64,000 bases of DNA from Nonomuraea dietziae. GTDB lineage: Bacteria; Actinomycetota; Actinomycetes; Streptosporangiales; Streptosporangiaceae. The DNA lies in the NCBI RefSeq assembly GCF_014195505.1, contig NZ_JACIBV010000001.1:6200001-6264000 (forward strand), read 5' to 3'. Position numbers and translations under genes: made by a program. Within the stretch, counting starts at the first letter, position 1; every line of letters begins with the position of its first letter. Positions 52,218 to 60,099 of this stretch are shown here, piece after piece. The notes under the pieces were generated by a model. It worked only from the letters and a program-made list of their open reading frames with translations, was not told where the DNA came from and made no database searches.

Positions 52218-53017
52218 CAGGTGTCCAATCCAAGGGTTCGCAGGTCGTCGATGGGCGCGCTGGTGCTGCACGAGCCGTAGCTGACCAGGAGCTGCCTGGC
52301 CCGCTTGGCGGTCTGCTCGGGGACGGCGCGCGCCAGCCGTACGAGCTCGCCCACGTCGGTGGTGCCCAGCACGTGCGCGGGGTCGCGCTCCTCGACGGCC
52401 TCGCAGACGGCGAGCACGAGGTTGAGGAAGCCGTGGCGGTCGACGGCGAGTGAGGGGTCGAAGTGGCGCACGGCGTGGTGCAGCCCGGCGGTGGCCTTGA
52501 ACCTGATGTCGTGGGCGACGCAGAAGCCGATGAACGCGGCCAGCTGCGTGACGCTCGGGAAGGCGTCGGGGGTGGCGCCGCCGCAGCGCACCTTCAGCCC
52601 GACCCCCTGCGGCATGTTCGGCACGAGCTTGGTGGGAGGCACCTCGATGAAGAGGGCGGCGTTGGGCGGCAGGTGGCCCTGCAGCCGCTCGGCCATCGCG
52701 TTCACCGACTGCTCGGGCGGCAGCCGTACCTCGACGAGGTCGACGGGCAGGTCGTCGAAGGGTGGGATCTCGGAGGTGTCGACGATGAGGCCGATCCTCC
52801 TGGGCTGCTGGGGCTCCCTGCGCAGGGCGTCGATCCTGCTGGACGGGCACAGGAAGCGGTGGGTCAGCACGGGGCTGCCCGCGTCGAGGTCGCGCTGGTG
52901 GCGCGCGAGCGCCTCCGACATGTGCAGGGAGGTCGGAGGGAACAGCCCCGCGTCGTCGACCAGGGAGGAGAACAAGGTCGTCCGCGGCCCCTGGGTGCCG
53001 CACTCGAAGGAGGTCAT
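52217..53017 (-). CDS. Conserved protein of unknown function in the homogentisate operon; candidate maleylacetoacetate isomerase
   Basis: The 266-residue protein is locked between hmgA (4-nt overlap, ATGA) and fahA (1-nt overlap). I recognise no named family. It reads like an alpha/beta barrel: VDDAGLFPPTSLHMSEALAR, RRIGLIVDTSE, VDLVEVRLPPEQ, ALFIEVPPTK. It then has a polar set GVGLKVRCGGATPDAFPS (residues 138-155), FKATAGLHHAVRH (173-185), HGFLNLVLAVCEAVE (195-209) and SYGSCSTS (246-253). The conserved-looking Lys142, Arg144, Cys145, Lys174 and His180/181 could build an active site. The pathway between HmgA and FahA needs a maleylacetoacetate isomerase, and none of the usual glutathione type is present here. 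The role is inference from position. Confidence 0.7.
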   Translation of the reverse strand: MTSFECGTQGPRTTLFSSLVDDAGLFPPTSLHMSEALARHQRDLDAGSPVLTHRFLCPSSRIDALRREPQQPRRIGLIVDTSEIPPFDDLPVDLVEVRLPPEQSVNAMAERLQGHLPPNAALFIEVPPTKLVPNMPQGVGLKVRCGGATPDAFPSVTQLAAFIGFCVAHDIRFKATAGLHHAVRHFDPSLAVDRHGFLNLVLAVCEAVEERDPAHVLGTTDVGELVRLARAVPEQTAKRARQLLVSYGSCSTSAPIDDLRTLGLDT

Positions 53018-54174
53018 CGTGCCCAGGTCCATGCGTAGCCGGGGTCCTCGCAGGCCAGTGCGCCCTCGCCGAGGTCGAGCGGTCTGAAGGTGTCGACCAT
53101 GACGGCCATCTCGCTGGTGTGCGTGGCGCCCGCGGCGATCACCGCCTCGACCGCTCCGGGCTGCGGGCCGTGGGTGAAGCCGGCGGGGTGCAGCGAGATC
53201 GAGCCGACGTCGATGCCGGAGCCCGCCCGTGCGGAGTAGTCGCCGCCCACGTAGAACATGAACTCGTCGGAGTCGACGTTGTGGTGGTTGTAGGGGATCG
53301 GCACGGCCTCGGGGTGGAAGTCGAGCGGGCGCGGCATGAACGAGCACACCACGAAGCCCGGACCTTCGAAGGTCTGGTGGACGGGCGGCGGCGCGTGCGT
53401 CTTCTTCACCACGGGCTCGAAGTCCTCGATGTTGAAGGCGTAGGGGTAGAGGTAGCCGTCCCAGCCGACCACGTCGAAGGGGTGGTTGCGGTAGGTCAGC
53501 CTGGTGAGCCCGCCGCGCGTGCGCACCAGGACGGGGACCTCCTCGCCCTCGGTGATCAGCGGCTCCTGCGGCGTCCTGAGGTCGCGCTCGCAGTACGGCG
53601 CGTGCTCGAGGAACTGCCCGTACTGCGACAGGTAGCGCCTGGGCGGCCTGATGTGCCCCGAAGCCTCGATGACCAGGGCGTTCACGGTGCCCGAGGGGAC
53701 CCAGCGGTGGATCGTGCCGGTCGGGATCACGACGTAGTCGCCCTCACCTGCCTCGATGACCCCGTAGGTCGACTCGAAGCGGACGCTGCCGCGCTGGATG
53801 TAGACGCACTCGTCGCCCTTGGAGTTGCGGTAGAGCTCGCTGGGCCTGTCGGTGGTGGCGTACGACAATCGGACGTCGCCGTTGGCCGACAACAGGATGC
53901 GCCCGGCGACCAGGTCGCCTGCGCTGGTGAGGTCCTGTGTGCGGAAGTGGCGCGGTGACAGCGGCAGGTTGGGCGCGGTGTTCACCGAGACGACGGGGTC
54001 GACGGCCTCGGCCTTGACGATCGCGGTCGGCAGATAGCGGTGGTACAGCAGCGAGGAGTCGGAGGAGAAGCCCTCCTCTCCCATCAGCTCCTCGGCGTAC
54101 AGGCCGCCGTCCGGGCGCTTGAACTGCACGTGGCGCTTGCGGGGGATCTCTCCCACCTGGCGGTAGTACGGCAT
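53014..54174 (-). CDS. hmgA: Homogentisate 1,2-dioxygenase
   Basis: The 386-residue cupin-type dioxygenase has the iron ligands in NHHNVDSDEFMFYVGGDYSA and LHPAGFTHGPQPGAVEAVIA, and the N-terminal YRQVGEIPRKRHVQFKRPDG. This is the shorter bacterial form related to actinobacterial HmgA. It opens the ring of homogentisate with oxygen to give maleylacetoacetate. The ATG at 54174 is preceded by a GTG in the same frame at 54177; GGAG lies 6 nt upstream of the ATG. It is the first gene of the operon and lies 84 nt downstream of the IclR regulator on the same strand, with an operator-like dyad between. Confidence 0.94.
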   Translation of the reverse strand: MPYYRQVGEIPRKRHVQFKRPDGGLYAEELMGEEGFSSDSSLLYHRYLPTAIVKAEAVDPVVSVNTAPNLPLSPRHFRTQDLTSAGDLVAGRILLSANGDVRLSYATTDRPSELYRNSKGDECVYIQRGSVRFESTYGVIEAGEGDYVVIPTGTIHRWVPSGTVNALVIEASGHIRPPRRYLSQYGQFLEHAPYCERDLRTPQEPLITEGEEVPVLVRTRGGLTRLTYRNHPFDVVGWDGYLYPYAFNIEDFEPVVKKTHAPPPVHQTFEGPGFVVCSFMPRPLDFHPEAVPIPYNHHNVDSDEFMFYVGGDYSARAGSGIDVGSISLHPAGFTHGPQPGAVEAVIAAGATHTSEMAVMVDTFRPLDLGEGALACEDPGYAWTWAR

Positions 54175-54183
54175 CACTGCTCC

Positions 54184-54198
54184 GTCCGTTTATCGGAC
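54184..54198. promoter_or_regulatory. Dyad upstream of hmgA, candidate IclR operator
   Basis: GTCCGTTTATCGGAC has perfect 5-bp arms around TTTAT, only 9 nt upstream of the GTG/ATG of hmgA. IclR regulators bind short dyads of this size, and the IclR gene is adjacent. Low GC of the spacer stands out. Confidence 0.45.
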
Positions 54199-54258
54199 AT
54201 AGGTGTCCTCTATGCGTAAATACGCTCCTTCATTCGGCGGAGGATGTCAACCGGCGGC

Positions 54259-54885
54259 TCACCCGAGAGCCTCGGTCAGCTCGCGGGCGGCCTCCACCAC
54301 GCGCGGTCCGACCTCCTGGCCCAGTGGGCCGAAGGTCACCACGCCCACCGACGCCTCCAGCCAGGGCAGCCCGGCGACCGGCGCGGCCACACCGCGTGCG
54401 CCCTCCTGCAGCTGTCCCTCCGTCACGAGATACCCCGTGTCGCCCGACCGCAACGCGAGGATGGCCTGACCTGCCGCTCCCTTGGTGAGCGGGTGCCGAG
54501 CGCCCTCCCGATAGGCGACGTGCATGGTGGTCCACGACGGTTCGACCACGGCGACGGCGAGCCCGTCGTCGCCCTCGGCCACCGTGAGGTGCGCGGTCGC
54601 GCCCACCTGCTCGGCCAGCCGCCGCAGCGTGGGCAGCGCCGCCGCGCGCAGCAGCGGCTGTACCGCCTGGGCCAGCACCAGCACGCCGTACCCCAGATGG
54701 ACCCGTCCTTCGCGGTCCCGTCTGACGAACCCCTCGTTCTGCAGTGAGGTGAGCAGGCGGTAGACCACGGGGCGGCTCAGCGACAGCTGGGCCGCGAGCT
54801 CGGTGGGCGTGCGTCCGCCGTGACCGTCGGCGAGCAGCCTGAGCAGGTGGAGCCCGCGTTCGAGCGTCTGGGCGGATTCAGCCAT
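54259..54885 (-). CDS. IclR family transcriptional regulator
   Basis: The 208-residue protein has an N-terminal winged helix (AQTLERGLHLLRLLADGHGG, RTPTELAAQLSLSRPVVYRL, LTSLQNEGFVRRDREGRVHL) and an IclR effector domain (LTVAEGDDGLAVAVVEPSWT ... GARHPLTKGAAGQAILALRS). It lies upstream of hmgA on the same strand and is likely to control homogentisate breakdown, as HmgR does in other bacteria. It is shorter than typical IclR proteins (about 250). The ATG has TCAGGA five bases before it; the frame stays open further upstream, but without ribosome site or sensible protein. Confidence 0.88.
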   Translation of the reverse strand: MAESAQTLERGLHLLRLLADGHGGRTPTELAAQLSLSRPVVYRLLTSLQNEGFVRRDREGRVHLGYGVLVLAQAVQPLLRAAALPTLRRLAEQVGATAHLTVAEGDDGLAVAVVEPSWTTMHVAYREGARHPLTKGAAGQAILALRSGDTGYLVTEGQLQEGARGVAAPVAGLPWLEASVGVVTFGPLGQEVGPRVVEAARELTEALG

Positions 54886-54949
54886 GTCCTGATTATGTCC
54901 GTGTGCGTCTGGTGTGACGCTGAGCTGCGAAAGGGGTAGGTACCCCTGC

Positions 54950-55585
54950 ATGCAGTGGAAGTGGCTGGCGCTCGTCGCTCTGTCCGCGCTGTGCGCGGTC
55001 ATGCCACTGGTGCCCTCGATGGGGGTGAGGCCCGCGTCCATGATCCGCGACACCCCCGTGATGCACGAGGCGCAGAGCCCGAAGCTGCTGGTCGAGAACA
55101 CCTTCCACGTCACGCAGGGGATCGGGGTCGACGAACGGCTGCTGCCCGTCGACGACAACGTCCACTTCGCACGCGCGGTGCTGGCGCCGGGGGTGAGCGT
55201 CGACGAGGCCGGCATCATGTACGGCACGCCGAAGCGGCCGGGCACCTACTCCACCACCATCACGGTCTGCAAGGACAAGATCTGCGCCGACGAGCGCATC
55301 ACACTGGTCGTGCACAGGAAGGTGATCTGGTCTCCCGTTCAGCTGACCTTCCCCGCCAGGCTCGGCGTGCTTCTCGACAGCTCGATCGGGATCGAGGGCG
55401 CTCCCGAGGGCGTGCTGGCGACCTACACCGTCACCGACGCGGGCAAGCTGCCGCCCGGCGTCGCGATCGGTCCCGACGGGCACGTGGGCGGCGTCCCGAC
55501 GAGGGCGGGCCGCTACGACGCCCCCGTGCGGATCTGCGTGGCGGGCGACTGCTCGGGCGTCGTGGTCCGCTTCATCGTCGCCTAG
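54950..55585 (+). CDS. Secreted protein with putative Ig-like domains
   Basis: The 211-residue protein has a short signal peptide (MQWKWLALVALSALCAVMPL). Two repeated domains follow with the phrase VNTFHVTQGIGVDERLLP-like (ENTFHVTQGIGVDERLLPVD) and PGVAIGPDGHVGGVPTRAGR. The second is the diagnostic 'LPPGVxIGxDGxVxGxPTxAGxY' pattern of putative Ig (He_PIG-type) repeats, and the first has PKRPGTYSTTITVCKDKICA. A Cys pair ends each domain. It is divergent from the IclR gene by 64 nt. Likely a cell-surface or secreted binding module, with no enzyme motif. Confidence 0.72.
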   Translation: MQWKWLALVALSALCAVMPLVPSMGVRPASMIRDTPVMHEAQSPKLLVENTFHVTQGIGVDERLLPVDDNVHFARAVLAPGVSVDEAGIMYGTPKRPGTYSTTITVCKDKICADERITLVVHRKVIWSPVQLTFPARLGVLLDSSIGIEGAPEGVLATYTVTDAGKLPPGVAIGPDGHVGGVPTRAGRYDAPVRICVAGDCSGVVVRFIVA

Positions 55586-55703
55586 CGCTACTTGTCACGC
55601 CGGTAACAAGACTGAAAGCGGAATGTGCAGGCGTTTGGCAAGAATCGCACGCCTATCTGCCGTAATTTGCTAGGTCCCTGTTGGCGGACCGGGGAGTTTC
55701 GGC

Positions 55704-57305
55704 ATGGACGTTCTGATCGGCCGGATCGCGCGGTGGGCGCGCGAGATCCCGGACGCGCCCGCCTACACCTTCGCCGACTACCTGGGTGACGGGCGCAAGC
55801 ACACCCTGACCTGGAAGCAGATCGACCGCAGGGCGCGGGCGCTGGCCGTACGGCTGCGCGAGGTGTGCGAGCCGGGCGACAGGGCCGCGATCCTCGCCCC
55901 GCAGAGCCTGGAGTACGTGGTCGCGATGCTCGGCGCGATGTACGCGCGGGTCGTGGCGGTGCCGCTGTTCTCCCCAGGCCTGCCTGGCCACGCCGAGCGT
56001 CTGGCCCTCGCCTACGCCGACGCCGACCCCGTGGCCGTGCTGACGAGCGGCCCCGCCACGGGCGACCTGCCGCCCGCCAAGGCCGTCATCCCCGTCGACA
56101 CCGTCTCCGACCTGCTCGCCGAGGAGTGGGAGGACGAGCCGATCGCGCCTGGCGACCTCGCCTACCTGCAGTACACCTCGGGCTCGACCAGGACGCCCGC
56201 GGGCGTGGAGATCTCGCACGGCAACTTCGGGGCCAACGCCGCCCAGCTCTGGGAGGCTTTCGACGCCAGGCCGCGCACCTCGGTGGCCGCGCTCTGGCTG
56301 CCGCTCTTCCACGACATGGGCCTGATCGCGACCATCGCCTGCCCGATCGTCGGCGGCAACCAGGCGGTGTTCATGGACCCCGTGGCCTTCGTCATGCAGC
56401 CGATGCGGTGGATGCGCCTGCTGTCGGAGTACGACGACGTCTACACCGGAGGACCCAACTTCGCCTTCGACTACACCGCCGCGCGGGCGGGCCGGCCGGA
56501 AGGGCTCGACCTGTCGGGAGTGCGGGCCATGCTCAACGGGGCCGAGCCGGTGCGCCCCTCGACCGTCTCGCGCTTCACCTCCGTCTTCCAGCCGTACGGC
56601 CTGCGCCCCGAAGCGCACACCCCCGGGTACGGGCTGGCCGAGGCCACGGTCTTCGTCGCCGCCGGCGCCATCGACGAGCCGCCCCGCGTGACGGACTTCG
56701 ACAGGGACGCGCTGGCCGAGGGGCGGGTCGTGCCGTACAGGGGGGAGGGGGTCGCCAGCGCGCAGGTCTCCTGCGGGCGGCCGACCGGTCAGCGGGTGCG
56801 GATCGACGCCGAGGACGGCCACGTCGGCGAGATCCTCGTGCAGGGCCCGAACGTGGCGCGAGCCTACTGGCGCGACCCCGAGAAGAGCGCCGAGGTCTTC
56901 GAGGACGGCTGGCTGCGCACGGGGGACCTCGGGATGATCCACGAGGGCGAGCTGTACATCACGGGGCGGATCAAGGACCTGGTCATCGTGGACGGCCGCA
57001 ACCACTACCCGCAGGACATCGAGGCGACCGCCCACGAGGCCTCGGAAGGGGTGCGCAGGGGCCACGTCGCGGCGTTCGCGGTGGCGGGCGAGGAGACCGA
57101 GCGGCTGGTCGTGGTGGCCGAGCGCTCGCGCGCGGCCATGGACGCCCAGACGGTGATCGGCGCGGTCCGCTCGGCGATCTCGAGGAACCACGATCTGGCC
57201 GCCGAGGTGGTGCTGGTCCAGGCGGGGGCCGTGCCGCGCACCTCCAGCGGCAAGATCGCCAGACGGGCCTGCAGGCAGGCCTATCTGGAGGGCGCGTTTG
57301 TTTGA
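55704..57305 (+). CDS. Fatty acyl-AMP ligase (FAAL, FadD32-like)
   Basis: The 533-residue ANL enzyme has the P-loop YLQYTSGSTRTPAGVEISHG (residues 152-171), with the RTPAGV wording typical of FAALs rather than CoA ligases. It also has LPLFHDMGLIATIACPIVGG, YGLAEATVFVAAG, RTGDLG, ITGRIKDLVIVDGRNHYPQD and a terminal lysine in RTSSGKIARRACR. FAALs make acyl-adenylates and load them onto an acyl carrier protein or a polyketide/peptide synthase, not onto CoA. Its stop overlaps the TTG start of the MMPL gene. No acyl carrier protein or polyketide synthase is in the window, so its acceptor is unknown. Confidence 0.9.
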   Translation: MDVLIGRIARWAREIPDAPAYTFADYLGDGRKHTLTWKQIDRRARALAVRLREVCEPGDRAAILAPQSLEYVVAMLGAMYARVVAVPLFSPGLPGHAERLALAYADADPVAVLTSGPATGDLPPAKAVIPVDTVSDLLAEEWEDEPIAPGDLAYLQYTSGSTRTPAGVEISHGNFGANAAQLWEAFDARPRTSVAALWLPLFHDMGLIATIACPIVGGNQAVFMDPVAFVMQPMRWMRLLSEYDDVYTGGPNFAFDYTAARAGRPEGLDLSGVRAMLNGAEPVRPSTVSRFTSVFQPYGLRPEAHTPGYGLAEATVFVAAGAIDEPPRVTDFDRDALAEGRVVPYRGEGVASAQVSCGRPTGQRVRIDAEDGHVGEILVQGPNVARAYWRDPEKSAEVFEDGWLRTGDLGMIHEGELYITGRIKDLVIVDGRNHYPQDIEATAHEASEGVRRGHVAAFAVAGEETERLVVVAERSRAAMDAQTVIGAVRSAISRNHDLAAEVVLVQAGAVPRTSSGKIARRACRQAYLEGAFV

Positions 57306-60099
57306 GTCGCTCGGCAGGTTCGTCTACCGGGGCCGCTGGACGCTCCTCGTGCTGAGCGTGGCCGCCGCGGTGCTCGTCGCGCCCTACGGCCTCGAGCTGT
57401 TCGGGCGGATGACGGACGGCGGGTTCGAGGACCCGTCCGCGGAGTCGACGACGTCGGCCACCTGGAACGAGGAGTGGTACAGCGGGGCCTCGCCCGACGT
57501 GGTCGTGCTCTACACCCACCCGACGGTGAGCGTGCGCGACAAGCGCTACAAGAAGGCCGTCCACGACTCGCTGCGCCGGCTGCCCGCCTCCCACGTGCGG
57601 CAGCTGACGACGTACTGGACCGCGCGCTCGGCGAAGATGATCTCGCACGACTCGAGGTCCACCTACGCGCTGATCACGCTGAAGGGCGACAAGCAGGCCG
57701 CCTACGCCGCCGTCGAGCAGCGGCTGAGGACCGTCGAAGGGCTCACCGTCCAGATCGGCGGCGCCGTCCCGCTCCTTCGGGACCTGAACACGCAGACGGG
57801 TGCGGACCTGGCGAGGGCCGAGGCGATCTCGATGCCCGTCCTGCTGGTGCTGCTCGTCCTGGTCTTCGGCAGCCTGGTCGCGGCCGGCCTGCCGCTGCTG
57901 GTCGGGCTGCTCGCGGTGCTCGGGGCGCTGGTGCTGCTGCGGCTGCTGACCGAGGTCACGGATGTGTCGGTGTTCTCGCTGAACGTCGTGACCATGCTGG
58001 GGCTCGGCCTGGCGATCGACTACTCGCTGTTCGTGCTGAGCGCCTTCCGCGAAGAGATCAGACGGGGCACGTCGCGCGAGCGGGCGGTGGTGGCGACCAT
58101 GGCCACCGCGGGCCGGACCGTGGCGTTCTCGGGGCTGACCGTGGCCACGGCGCTGCTGGGGCTGCTGCTGTTCCCGCAGATGTTCCTGCGCTCCATCGGG
58201 CTCGGCGCCGCGGCCGTCGTCCTGGTCGCGATGTTCTCGGCGCTGATCGTGCTGCCCGCCGTCCTCGGGATCCTGGGGCCGAGGGTGGACGCGCTCAGGA
58301 TCACGCCCTCCTTCGGCGGCCCGCGAGGGGGCGGGGCCTGGCATGCCGTCGCCTCCAGCGTGATGCGCACGCCCGTGCTGTATCTCGTGGGGGTCACCGC
58401 GGTGCTGGTCTCGCTGGCGCTGCCGTTCGTCGACGTGAAGTTCGGCAACGTCGACCACAGGGTGCTGCCCTCCAGGATCGAGAGCCGTCAGGTCGCCGAG
58501 ACCATCGACACCGACTTCGCCAGGAACTCGATGGCGCCGATCGACGTCCACGTGCTGGTCGAGCGCGACTTCGTGGACGCCGACCCGCTGCTGCCCGGCC
58601 CGCTCGGCCAGGGCCACACCGTGGTCAGCCCCGTGACGCCCGTGCTGCCCGCCGACGTCAAGCCCTTCGCCGACCGCCTGCGCCGCCTGGAGGGGGTCAC
58701 CGGCGTGGACGTCACCGGCTTCTCCCAGGCCAACGGCTCGGTACGGCTGGCCGTGCGGTACGAGGGCGACCCGATGTCGTCCTCGGCCCGCTCCGTGGTG
58801 ACCCTCATCAGGTCGATGACGCCTGAGCCGAACATCCGCGCCGTGGTGGTCGGCGGCTCCACCGCCGCGCAGATGGACCTGATGGACAGCTTGGCCGCGA
58901 CGTTGCCGTGGATGGCGCTGGTGGTGTGCGGGGCCACCTTCGTGCTGCTCTTCGCCGCGTTCGGCTCGCTGCTGCTGCCGTTGAAGGCGCTGCTGATGAA
59001 CGTGCTGTCGATCGGGGCCTCGTTCGGCGTGATCGTGTGGGCCTTCCAGTACGGCAACCTCGCCTCCTTCCTGGGGTTCACGCCCACGGGGACCATCGAG
59101 GCGACGGTCACGGTGCTGATCCTCGCGGTGGTCTTCGGGCTCTCCATGGACTACGAGCTGTTCCTGCTGTCGCGGGTGCGGGCCGAGTGGCTGAGAACGG
59201 GGGACAACAACGCGGCGGTGGCGGTCGGGCTGCAGAAGACCGGCGGGATCATCACCAGCGCCGCCCTGCTGCTGCTCGTCGTCATCGGGGCCTTCTCGAC
59301 GGCGGGCATCACCATCGTGAAGCTGCTCGGGGTGGGGATGTTCGTCGCCATCGTGGTGGACGCCACGCTGGTGCGCGCGTTGCTGGTGCCGGCGACGATG
59401 CGGCTGATGGGGGAGGCCAACTGGTGGTTACCCGGGCCGCTGCGCGGCCTGCACCGGCGCATCGAGCTCCGCGAGCCCGAGGGTGAGCCGCCCGCACAGG
59501 CCGTGGCGTCGCCCGCCGTACCCAGGGTGGAGCCGCCCTCGCCCGCCGTGGCGTTGCCCGCCGTACCTCGGGTGGAGGCGCCTTCGCCCGCCGTGGCGTC
59601 GCCCGCCGTGCCTCGGGTGGAGGCGCCGCCGGGCGCGGCCGGCGGGCCCCGGGTGGACCCGCCGCGGCGGGTCGTCAGGCCCAACCTCGAAGGGCCTGGC
59701 TGGCAGTGGGCCGAGGACGACGCCCGGCCCTCACCTTCGCTGTCCGCCCCCGAGCCGGTCGCGACTCCGCTGTTCGGCATGGACACCGACCCCATCCCCT
59801 CGCCGATGCCGCTGCCCCCGATGCCGCCTCCCGTCGTCCCCGTCGTCCCCGTCGTCAGCGGGCCGGTCGGCACGGCCGCCGTGGTGCGCAAGCGGGGCAT
59901 CAACCCCTACCCGGCCGCCGTCCAGGAGCCCGCGCCGCGGGAGGCGGCGTCCGGCGGGGAGGTCACGCACGAGGAGGAGAGCCCGAGCACGCCGGAGTGC
60001 GACGGCGAGCCGTTCGGGTGGGTGAAGGTGCGGCCCAGGACCCGGGTGGTCAGGGCGAGCACCGACGGCGCCGGCTGGACCTGGGCGGAGGTGGACTGA
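57298..60099 (+). CDS. MMPL-family lipid transporter with repeated C-terminal motif
   Basis: The 933-residue RND-type protein starts at a TTG (GGAGGG lies upstream; it overlaps the FAAL stop by 8 nt). It has the classic MMPL layout. There is one N-terminal helix (about 15-35), an extracytoplasmic domain to about 175 and helices 176-345. A second half has its loop at 385-530 and helices 535-700 (GLGLAIDYSLFVLSAFREEI and VFGLSMDYELFLLSRVRAEW carry the paired acidic residues of the proton path). A 200-residue tail follows with three Pro-Ala-Val-Pro-Arg-Val-Glu repeats. The GxGWxWAE motif occurs twice in it (about 798-806 and 925-932). It probably exports a fatty-acid-derived glycolipid. Confidence 0.9.
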   Translation: MFESLGRFVYRGRWTLLVLSVAAAVLVAPYGLELFGRMTDGGFEDPSAESTTSATWNEEWYSGASPDVVVLYTHPTVSVRDKRYKKAVHDSLRRLPASHVRQLTTYWTARSAKMISHDSRSTYALITLKGDKQAAYAAVEQRLRTVEGLTVQIGGAVPLLRDLNTQTGADLARAEAISMPVLLVLLVLVFGSLVAAGLPLLVGLLAVLGALVLLRLLTEVTDVSVFSLNVVTMLGLGLAIDYSLFVLSAFREEIRRGTSRERAVVATMATAGRTVAFSGLTVATALLGLLLFPQMFLRSIGLGAAAVVLVAMFSALIVLPAVLGILGPRVDALRITPSFGGPRGGGAWHAVASSVMRTPVLYLVGVTAVLVSLALPFVDVKFGNVDHRVLPSRIESRQVAETIDTDFARNSMAPIDVHVLVERDFVDADPLLPGPLGQGHTVVSPVTPVLPADVKPFADRLRRLEGVTGVDVTGFSQANGSVRLAVRYEGDPMSSSARSVVTLIRSMTPEPNIRAVVVGGSTAAQMDLMDSLAATLPWMALVVCGATFVLLFAAFGSLLLPLKALLMNVLSIGASFGVIVWAFQYGNLASFLGFTPTGTIEATVTVLILAVVFGLSMDYELFLLSRVRAEWLRTGDNNAAVAVGLQKTGGIITSAALLLLVVIGAFSTAGITIVKLLGVGMFVAIVVDATLVRALLVPATMRLMGEANWWLPGPLRGLHRRIELREPEGEPPAQAVASPAVPRVEPPSPAVALPAVPRVEAPSPAVASPAVPRVEAPPGAAGGPRVDPPRRVVRPNLEGPGWQWAEDDARPSPSLSAPEPVATPLFGMDTDPIPSPMPLPPMPPPVVPVVPVVSGPVGTAAVVRKRGINPYPAAVQEPAPREAASGGEVTHEEESPSTPECDGEPFGWVKVRPRTRVVRASTDGAGWTWAEVD

